Source: Hyphomicrobiales bacterium (GTDB taxonomy: Bacteria; Pseudomonadota; Alphaproteobacteria; Rhizobiales; Beijerinckiaceae). Taken from it: a DNA stretch of 6,004 nt. A model generated the notes under the pieces. The model was given only the letters and a program-made list of their open reading frames with translations. It did not search any database and had not been told where the DNA came from. The DNA lies in the NCBI GenBank assembly GCA_900299065.1, contig OMIJ01000213.1, forward strand, positions 1 to 6,004, read 5' to 3'. A program made the position numbers and the translations under genes. Below, piece after piece: positions 1 through 5,748 of this stretch (position 1 is its first letter; each line of letters opens with the position of its first letter).

Positions 1-1802
1 ACGTTTTATTATCAAAATGGTGGTTGCGCGAAGAGGTCTATCGACGTGCTGTTGCTTGCTATCATGCGCTTCCCTTTATTCGGCTCTCGCACATAAGAGT
101 CGATAAAAGCCTGCTCGACCCAAAAGATATAGATTTTTATCTAGCTCATTTGATGATGCCGACGTCCAGGAATAGCGATCATCTTGTGATTGCACTCACA
201 GATCCCGGACCGAAGAGTCTGCTTCTGGCGCGGCAAAAATGGGGATCAGCCATTGAATTTATAATCACCTCAAAAAATGACATTATAGGCTTTGTACAGC
301 AGGAATTTGCCAAGGAGCTTTCCCATCGTGCCGTCTATGAGCTCGCCGAGATGGATCCTGATATGTCGGCCAGAACCGTCTTGTCTCGTGGTCAGGCGAT
401 CTTTCTCTATTCGATCCTGAGTCTGCTCATAGCAGGATTGGCCTTTCAGCCAATACTCACCATCATCGCACTGAATGCAGCGATGACCTTTTTTTATCTC
501 TGTAGCTGTCTGTTTAAAGCTGTTCTGGTGATCGCGGGCAGTGTCGGCCAAACAACCTCTGCCAGAGCAATTGATGCTCAAATGCGGCAATTGCGCGATG
601 AGGATTTGCCCACCTATACAATTTTTGTTCCTATGTTTCGGGAGCCCAATGTATTGCCTATTCTGGTGCGCAGCTTGCGGGCATTGGAATATCCTTTCGC
701 CAAGCTCGATATCAAAATTATTCTGGAAGAGGGAGATCTTGAAACTCTGACAGCTGTTCAGGCGCAGCGGCTAGAGCCAAATTTTGAAATTATTCTCGTG
801 CCACCCTCGCAGCCGCAAACCAAACCCAAAGCTTGCAATTATGCTTTGCCCTTTGCCCGTGGCGAGTATCTCGTGATTTATGATGCCGAGGACAAACCCG
901 AGCCCGACCAATTACGCAAGGTTGTTGCGGCCTTTCAAAATGCTTCGCCGCGTACGGCCTGCATTCAATGCCGGTTGAATTACTTCAACGCCAATGAAAA
1001 TTGGCTTACCCGCATGTTCACTCTGGATTATTCGCTCTGGTTTGATTTGATGTTGCCAGGTTTGCAGAAATTGCAAGTCCCGGTGCCTTTGGGGGGAACG
1101 TCTAATCATTTCAGAACCCGTGTGTTACGCAAATTGCACGCTTGGGATCCTTTTAATGTCACCGAGGATGCTGATCTGGGCATACGTCTGGCGCAGCGCA
1201 AATATGAAGTGGGTGTGATAGATTCTACCACTTTTGAAGAAGCTAATTGCAATGGTCGAAACTGGATTCGTCAACGCTCTCGCTGGATCAAGGGTTATAT
1301 GCAGACCTTGCTGGTCCATTCACGCCGACCAGTCCAATTATGGCGTACAGTCGGCCCGCTTGGAACTTTCAGCCTTTTGCTTTTTATCGGGGGCACGGCT
1401 TTTTCCGGTTTGATCAATCCTCTGTGTTGGGCTGTGTTTCTCGTCTGGATTCTGTCTTCAGCCAGTTCAGTATCAGAATTTTTCCCATCTGCTCTTTTGT
1501 TTTTCAGCCTGTTCAATCTTATTATCGGTAATGGATTATTCCTCTATCTGATGATGATCGCGCCTTATCGTCGCAAATGGACCGGGCTTTCCCCATGGGC
1601 CCTGACGGTGATGGGTTATTGGGTAATGATGTCGATTGCCGCTTATAAGGCGCTCGGTCAGCTCATCTTCAATCCCTTCTATTGGGAAAAAACCGAGCAT
1701 GGCCTCTCACAACAGACGGCCAATGAACTGGCGCTCGCTCATCATGATCAATTGGAGTCCACACCTCAAGCAGAAGAACACAATTTGAGGCAAGCGGCAT
1801 GA
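1..1802 (+). CDS. Family 2 membrane glycosyltransferase with N-terminal T2SSE_N/MshEN-like domain (5' partial)
   Basis: Probable inner-membrane polysaccharide synthase or glycosyltransferase using a nucleotide-sugar donor. The frame is open to the window edge (GTT at 3), so the TTG at 24 is probably internal; residues below count from it. Residues about 8-95 match the GspE N-terminal domain pattern (HALPFIRL, then VIALTDPGPKSLL, then the KNDIIGFVQQEF helix). Two membrane helices follow (about 125-141 and 144-170). The GT2 catalytic domain spans about 195-430: FVPMFREP near 201, EEGD 235-238, DAED 287-290 (DxD-type metal site), TED 380-382 and QRSRW 417-421 (QxxRW). About four C-terminal helices follow (446-546), then NPFYWEKTEHG, a tail motif I recall from XagB- and NfrB-like enzymes. 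All catalytic motifs are intact. It is first of three packed genes; its stop overlaps the next start. The sugar and polymer cannot be told. GT2 identity is very secure; the N-terminal domain is likely. Confidence 0.93.
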   Translation, partial: VLLSKWWLREEVYRRAVACYHALPFIRLSHIRVDKSLLDPKDIDFYLAHLMMPTSRNSDHLVIALTDPGPKSLLLARQKWGSAIEFIITSKNDIIGFVQQEFAKELSHRAVYELAEMDPDMSARTVLSRGQAIFLYSILSLLIAGLAFQPILTIIALNAAMTFFYLCSCLFKAVLVIAGSVGQTTSARAIDAQMRQLRDEDLPTYTIFVPMFREPNVLPILVRSLRALEYPFAKLDIKIILEEGDLETLTAVQAQRLEPNFEIILVPPSQPQTKPKACNYALPFARGEYLVIYDAEDKPEPDQLRKVVAAFQNASPRTACIQCRLNYFNANENWLTRMFTLDYSLWFDLMLPGLQKLQVPVPLGGTSNHFRTRVLRKLHAWDPFNVTEDADLGIRLAQRKYEVGVIDSTTFEEANCNGRNWIRQRSRWIKGYMQTLLVHSRRPVQLWRTVGPLGTFSLLLFIGGTAFSGLINPLCWAVFLVWILSSASSVSEFFPSALLFFSLFNLIIGNGLFLYLMMIAPYRRKWTGLSPWALTVMGYWVMMSIAAYKALGQLIFNPFYWEKTEHGLSQQTANELALAHHDQLESTPQAEEHNLRQAA

Positions 1803-3271
1803 TCCGGTCTTGGCCCTATGTGATTATTGGCGCGGCAACATTTTCAACTCTGTGCGGGATCATGGCCTGGTTGGCCTTGCACGGCTTTATGTCACGCGAA
1901 AACATTGATCTGATGGGTTATGCGATTTCAACTTTGGATGGCGTGACCACCTTACGTGATTTTCTGCTCACATTTCCCAGTCTGCCTTATCTGTTGAGCT
2001 TGCTGACATTAAGTCTCACCCAAGCTTCACTCGTACCAGCGCCAACTTTGGCATGTGCCTTTATACTGGCTTGCCTGACCTGCGCCTGGTTGCAGGGATT
2101 CATTCAAGCAGGATATCGCTGGCCAACAGCCATGGCGCTCGTGGCTCTATTGATCTGCAATCCGGTTTTCATTAGCGAAATCACCCGCGGCTTATCGGCG
2201 GTCATTCTGGCTTTCGCCAGCTGGTTTGTTGCGACCATGGCCTTTCGTCTGCGGGCCAGAGGCAATGTGGTCGATCTGATGGGCTATTCCTTTGGTCTTG
2301 CTCTATTGGCTCTCTCGCATCCGCTTGGAATTTTGCTCAGTCTGTCATTGGCCGCTTTCACAATTGTTTTTTTGGGGCCGCAGGACAATAAATATTCTAA
2401 TTTCGGTGCCCATCTCACAGTCCTTTTTCCTTTGCTGCTTGTCCTCGGCGGTGCCATTTATGTGTCATGGCTGTTTACGGGTGATCCGCGTTATTTATTC
2501 CATGGGCTTTCCTTACAATTGGACGAATTGACGATTGCGCAAGTGCAATTGCCATTCGAAAGCCTGCTTCATTTGGATAAGCTTACGACCATTCCACTCC
2601 ATTTGATTCTGGTTCTGATCAATGCACCGGTTTTGATCATCGGACTATCACTCTTGCGCCGACGTCTGCCAAGATATCTTCCACTCCTCGCGCTCACAAT
2701 CTGTGTTCCATTGGCATCAGCTTTGAGTCTGGCCTTTGCCATTCCATCCCAGCCATTGTTGAGTGTTGCCGCATTGTTGGGTTTTGCAGCCGCCAGCCTG
2801 GCTGTTCTGCCCATTCAAGACAATCGCTCTTTGCTTGCCACCGGATTGGCCACTTTGGGTCTGGTCGGCGGGTTACTCACTTTTGTGTTTGTGCCTGATC
2901 CTGAGAATAATGCCTGGTTGAGTGCTCTTCAGGGCGAGGAACAAGTTCAGGATGAACCTGCAGATCTCACTCTGGGCCGCGCTCTGATTGGTCGCAATGA
3001 CGTGCTCATCGATACGCGCGCAGCTCCAGCCTTATTGGCGGGGCGTCGCTCAGCCAGAGGCCTGTTGACTCCCCATGATCCCAAGTTTGAAATTGTCCGA
3101 ATGACAAAAACTCTCGATACGCAATTTGTCGCAGTTCGATATGCTGATATTGGTCGACGCGATGGCGATGCCGTCCATGAAATTTTCCCATATCTTTATA
3201 AAAATGGCATGCCGGGTTATGCGCTCGTTTACGATAAATCAGGCTGGCGGGTGTATCAAAAATCAGGATGA
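1799..3271 (+). CDS. Polytopic membrane protein, GT-C-like topology, function unknown
   Basis: A 490-residue integral membrane protein that I do not recognise by name. About 11 hydrophobic helices are visible (roughly 7-27, 61-78, 82-103, 111-127, 131-148, 164-191, 205-225, 264-285, 293-313, 318-336, 345-365). A soluble C-terminal part of about 125 residues follows, ending in PGYALVYDKSGWRVYQ. A loop after helix 1 containing ENIDLMGYA and a FPSLPYLLSLL stretch recalls the layout of GT-C lipid-linked-sugar glycosyltransferases, but I see no decisive catalytic motif, so this is only a topology argument. The ATG start overlaps the upstream TGA by four bases (ATGA) and has GAGG at 1787-1790, eight bases upstream, implying translational coupling to the glycosyltransferase. 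It therefore probably works with it, as a second glycosyltransferase, a polymer modifier or a transport partner. An odd number of helices would put the tail on the opposite membrane face from the N-terminus. Confidence 0.85.
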   Translation: MIRSWPYVIIGAATFSTLCGIMAWLALHGFMSRENIDLMGYAISTLDGVTTLRDFLLTFPSLPYLLSLLTLSLTQASLVPAPTLACAFILACLTCAWLQGFIQAGYRWPTAMALVALLICNPVFISEITRGLSAVILAFASWFVATMAFRLRARGNVVDLMGYSFGLALLALSHPLGILLSLSLAAFTIVFLGPQDNKYSNFGAHLTVLFPLLLVLGGAIYVSWLFTGDPRYLFHGLSLQLDELTIAQVQLPFESLLHLDKLTTIPLHLILVLINAPVLIIGLSLLRRRLPRYLPLLALTICVPLASALSLAFAIPSQPLLSVAALLGFAAASLAVLPIQDNRSLLATGLATLGLVGGLLTFVFVPDPENNAWLSALQGEEQVQDEPADLTLGRALIGRNDVLIDTRAAPALLAGRRSARGLLTPHDPKFEIVRMTKTLDTQFVAVRYADIGRRDGDAVHEIFPYLYKNGMPGYALVYDKSGWRVYQKSG

Positions 3272-3289
3272 GGAACCAATTGAGGGTTG

Positions 3290-4270
3290 ATGCGCATCTT
3301 ACTGGCCATGCGGCCCGGACCCGAGGCAGACTCTGTTAAGCGCGCCCTTCAAGCGGGCGGCTTTAATCAACTGAGCTCTGTTCATTCCGCCTCACAGCTC
3401 CTCAAGATTATAGAGTCTCAGTCAAAACCGGATGAGACCTTGTTTTCGGCCTTCGTGATCGATGGCGATTTCACAGATGCCGATGCGATAGAATTATGTG
3501 CTCAATTACGCCTCCATCCGCTCTATCGCGACACGCCTATTATTATTCTCACCCAGCCTGGAAATATTGAAATACTGACGCAGGCCTTTGTTGCCGGTGT
3601 CAGTGATTATTTGTTCAAACCCTTCTTTGATATTGAGCTACAAGCGCGCATGCGCGCGATCCAGCGTCATCTCGCGCAAGTTGAACGACGTCGGGTGATG
3701 GAAATCGAATTGCAGCGCTTTCGGCGCCCGCGCAGCATTTGGAAATCATCCGAAGGGGCGGGTCTTGATGCTGAAACAGGCCTATTGGGCCGACAAATTT
3801 TGATTGACAGCCTTGAATGGCATGGTCGTCAGAATGATCAGCAGGGTTTGACTGTTATTGTTGGTCTGGTTGACCAACTCACCAGTTATAGACATTTGAA
3901 CGGAGCTGAGGCCACGCAATCCATGCTGGGCAAGATTGCCAGTTGTTTGGGTTCAGCAAAAGCGCGGATGGATGATTTGCTCGCTGCTTATGAGCCAGGA
4001 TGTTTTGCCATCATCACAAGGTCGACGCGAGCGGAGGCTTATCTGCGTGCAGAAAATCTAGGTCAGTCGATTGCCGAGCTGATGATTCCTCATCATGATT
4101 CCGCTTGGCGAGAGCATGTGTCTTTAAGCTTTGGCATAGCCTCTAGCCTTCATCGCGGGGCGGATCTCATTGCCCAGCTTTTACCCAGCGCGATCCGTGC
4201 CGCAGAGCAAGCTGCAGCGGAAGGCGGCGCGATGGTTGTTCAAGTGGCTGATTTACCAATCTCAGACTGA
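3290..4270 (+). CDS. Receiver-like plus degenerate GGDEF protein, probable c-di-GMP effector
   Basis: Cytoplasmic regulator of 326 residues counted from ATG 3290; an adjacent TTG at 3287 would add one residue. GAGGG at 3282-3286 is a close Shine-Dalgarno. Residues about 2-125 are a CheY-like receiver with D58 (VIDGDF), T88 (ILTQ) and K110 (FKPF). The acidic pair normally following strand 1 is replaced by M7-R8, so phosphorylation may be lost. A charged linker (about 125-150) leads to a GGDEF-family domain: DAETGLLGRQ (160-169, for DxLTGLxNR), EPGCF (235-239) where GGDEF should be, then LSFGIA (279-284) and a terminal A-rich helix. Cyclase activity should be absent. R226-M-D-D229 lies exactly five residues before the GGDEF position, as does the RxxD inhibitory site of PleD, so c-di-GMP binding may persist. 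It sits 18 bases after the membrane protein gene. Probable role: relaying c-di-GMP to the polysaccharide machinery (inference). Confidence 0.9.
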   Translation: MRILLAMRPGPEADSVKRALQAGGFNQLSSVHSASQLLKIIESQSKPDETLFSAFVIDGDFTDADAIELCAQLRLHPLYRDTPIIILTQPGNIEILTQAFVAGVSDYLFKPFFDIELQARMRAIQRHLAQVERRRVMEIELQRFRRPRSIWKSSEGAGLDAETGLLGRQILIDSLEWHGRQNDQQGLTVIVGLVDQLTSYRHLNGAEATQSMLGKIASCLGSAKARMDDLLAAYEPGCFAIITRSTRAEAYLRAENLGQSIAELMIPHHDSAWREHVSLSFGIASSLHRGADLIAQLLPSAIRAAEQAAAEGGAMVVQVADLPISD

Positions 4271-4387
4271 GCCTGTTGATTTTCACGCGTGTGCCAAAAT
4301 TAAGCCCTATTGGCCCTGTTTAACCATCCATTCACCCAGTCATGATGATTGAAGAGGTGAGCCCTTTATTATCCTAGGCCGAAACTT

Positions 4388-5116
4388 TTGACCTATCTCG
4401 ATCCCCCGCCAGCGCCTGCGCCCGTAGAAGTGGTCCGCGACATTGGGGGCTATGTAAAAGACTATCGCGAACAAACCGAAGTCTATCGCCGTGAAAACCG
4501 CGAAGTGCGTCTGCAAGAATGTCGCTCGGCCTGTACTCTGGCTTTGAGCCTGCCTAATGTCTGCGTCTATCCCGATAGTCTGATCAGATTTCATCAAGCC
4601 TATGATGAACAGACACGAATCATTGATCAATCTGTCTCGCAAGATTTGTTTCTCTCTTATCCGCCCGCTATTCGCGCCAGACTGGGCGCACTTACCCGTC
4701 AATATCAAACCCTCTTGGGTGCGGAATTGATCGAGCTGGGCATAAGAGATTGCACGCAAAAGCGCACTCTTTTGATTGCCAAAGCCGCCACACCACAAGA
4801 GCGCGGCACTGGTATTGCGCAAGCCATGTCGGAGCTCATGACAAAAATCTTGCCATCAGCTTCGCCAGAGGTCCCAAAAGCACGAGCTGTGGAAGTTGCA
4901 AGCCTCAAGCCAGCGCAATCCGCCGTACCTCTGCCTCCCAGCAAGCCCGCTGAATTAACGGCGAGCTCACAAGTAAAATCACAAATCGGCCAGCCATTAG
5001 ATGTCTCACCCCTAAAGCTTATGCAGGGGGCTTTGCCGCTCTTGCCATCAAGCTTTTCAGCCTATGCGCCTTTAAAACCATTTCAGGTTCGGATGATCGA
5101 GAGCCATTTACGTTAA
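4388..5116 (+). CDS. ClpP-fold-like SACT protein with proline-rich C-terminal tail
   Basis: A 242-residue protein resembling a family of uncharacterised alphaproteobacterial ClpP-like (COG3904-type) proteins. IGGYVKDY (19-26) corresponds to the Gly-rich turn, ECRSACTLALSLP (44-56) contains the candidate nucleophile S47, IRFHQAY (66-72) contains candidate H69, and SYPPAIRARLG (90-100) is a family hallmark. C45, C49, C59 and C122 could form disulfides. Residues about 155-242 form a low-complexity tail with a repeated LKxxQ motif. Relatives usually have a signal peptide and an extracytoplasmic location. Here TTG 4388 is the only start available after the in-frame stop at 4358, there is no hydrophobic leader, and the nearest Shine-Dalgarno-like AGG is weak (4376-4378). 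The true 5' end is therefore uncertain: a lost leader, an unusual start or a frameshift are all possible. The gap to the upstream gene is 117 bases. Substrate and role are unknown; peptidase activity is not established for this family. Confidence 0.75.
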   Translation: MTYLDPPPAPAPVEVVRDIGGYVKDYREQTEVYRRENREVRLQECRSACTLALSLPNVCVYPDSLIRFHQAYDEQTRIIDQSVSQDLFLSYPPAIRARLGALTRQYQTLLGAELIELGIRDCTQKRTLLIAKAATPQERGTGIAQAMSELMTKILPSASPEVPKARAVEVASLKPAQSAVPLPPSKPAELTASSQVKSQIGQPLDVSPLKLMQGALPLLPSSFSAYAPLKPFQVRMIESHLR

Positions 5117-5121
5117 ATGGC
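5103..5121. terminator. Perfect 8-bp hairpin between convergent genes, possible terminator
   Basis: GCCATTTA (5103-5110), a three-base loop CGT, then its exact reverse complement TAAATGGC (5114-5121). The second arm contains the TAA stop of the SACT gene. It lies between two convergent genes, where a shared terminator would be expected. The stem is AT-rich and no T-tract follows on either strand, so it is not a classic intrinsic terminator; mRNA 3'-end protection is an alternative. Confidence 0.35.
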
Positions 5122-5133
5122 ACAGGCCTGCCT

Positions 5134-5547
5134 TTATAATTCGATCACCACATAATCAGCATCAATCGACACACGAAACGTCTCGGCAATATAGGGTCCT
5201 TTGGTGAGATCTTCGCCGCTGGTAATGGCAGCCTCATAAGCGCGCACACGCATTTTGAAGGGATCACAATAAGATTGCCCGGTCTTGATGTCGAATTCCC
5301 ATCCATGCCAGGGGCATTTGATAAATTCGCCACGCCTTGAGAGGCGGTAATGGCCGGGCGCATCCGACTCGGCCAGACTCACCTTGCAGCCAGCGCTGAG
5401 CGAACCAGCCTCATGCGGACAGCGATCACCAATGGCATAGAATTGGCCTGCGAGATTGAACAGGGCGATATCACGGCCACGAACCGTGACTTTTTTATGC
5501 TCGCCGGGTTTCACCTCGTCGATTCGTGCCACCACATGCTTGTCCAT
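5134..5547 (-). CDS. Rieske [2Fe-2S] ferredoxin-like protein
   Basis: Small cytoplasmic electron carrier of 137 residues with a single Rieske domain. The cluster ligands are visible: C43-P-H45 (RCPHEAG) and C78-P-W-H81 (KCPWHGW), separated by a 32-residue stretch that includes a charged insertion. The fold signature DIKTGQ follows the second ligand pair, and a beta-rich C-terminus ends in DYVVIEL. The size and lack of a catalytic domain fit a ferredoxin component of a ring-hydroxylating or other oxygenase system, or a stand-alone Rieske protein; NirD-like function cannot be excluded. I chose the ATG at 5547. A GTG 30 bases upstream keeps the frame open, but it lies at the predicted transcription start region and lacks a Shine-Dalgarno, whereas TTGGG precedes the ATG. 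It is transcribed divergently from the enolase-superfamily gene, suggesting a shared catabolic role, and converges on the SACT gene with 17 bases between stops. Confidence 0.92.
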   Translation of the reverse strand: MDKHVVARIDEVKPGEHKKVTVRGRDIALFNLAGQFYAIGDRCPHEAGSLSAGCKVSLAESDAPGHYRLSRRGEFIKCPWHGWEFDIKTGQSYCDPFKMRVRAYEAAITSGEDLTKGPYIAETFRVSIDADYVVIEL

Positions 5548-5580
5548 AATATACCCAATCGAATTGGTCCGCTGCACCTA

Positions 5581-5608
5581 TGTATAAACCAAGGCAGGCC
5601 AGTCGCAA
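5581..5608 (-). promoter_or_regulatory. Candidate sigma-70-type promoter of the Rieske gene
   Basis: Reading the - strand, TTGCGA (5608-5603, four of six matches to TTGACA) is separated by 16 bases from TATACA (5586-5581, four of six matches to TATAAT). Transcription would begin near 5574, giving a leader of roughly 27 bases before the ATG at 5547. This placement argues against the GTG at 5577 as the start. It is a sequence match only; spacing is one base short of optimum. Confidence 0.45.
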
Positions 5609-5679
5609 TGCCCGCTTTGGCAGCTCTTTAAGGCCTTGCGGGCGGGGCGTTGACTCTCCTGCCTCATTCGGACAGGCTC

Positions 5680-5720
5680 GGTTCTCCAACCCTTTAAGCC
5701 CGAAGGTTGGGGGGGAGACC
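5680..5720. repeat. GC-rich imperfect inverted repeat upstream of the enolase-superfamily gene
   Basis: GGTTCTCCAACC (5680-5691) pairs with GGTT (5705-5708) and GGAGACC (5714-5720), leaving a bulge of G residues. The inner arms CCAACCCTT (5686-5694) and AAGGTTGG (5703-5710) pair with a single bulged C. The structure includes a run of seven G (5709-5715) and ends about 28 bases before GTG 5749, close to its Shine-Dalgarno. It could be an mRNA leader hairpin, an operator, or one copy of a dispersed intergenic palindrome; the sequence alone cannot decide. Confidence 0.45.
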
Positions 5721-5748
5721 CTAGACACGGGGCCGGGAGAGCAAAAGC

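Noticed and set aside
4284..4291. Palindrome CACGCGTG after the GGDEF-like gene
   Set aside because: Only eight bases, not extendable and isolated; no T-tract follows, so it supports neither an operator nor a terminator.
4276..4304. Possible promoter TTGATT with ATTAAG 17 bases later ahead of the SACT gene
   Set aside because: The -10 matches only three of six positions; the rest of 4271-4387 shows no better candidate.
4340..4822. 160-codon open frame on the - strand opposite the SACT gene
   Set aside because: It lies antisense to a frame with clear family motifs, its translation shows no recognisable domain, and no Shine-Dalgarno precedes it.
5548..5577. N-terminal extension of the Rieske protein from GTG 5577
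   Set aside because: No Shine-Dalgarno, and it coincides with the predicted transcription start; similarity to Rieske ferredoxins begins after ATG 5547.
5125..5600. 10-base inverted repeat GGCCTGCCTT (5125-5134) / AAGGCAGGCC (5591-5600) flanking the Rieske gene
   Set aside because: Ten-base matches are expected by chance in a window of this size, there are no target-site duplications and no transposase, so it is not supported as a mobile element.
5650..5678. TTGACT (5650-5655) as -35 box for the enolase-superfamily gene
   Set aside because: A good -35 match, but at 16-18 bases spacing there is no acceptable -10 (CAGGCT at best).
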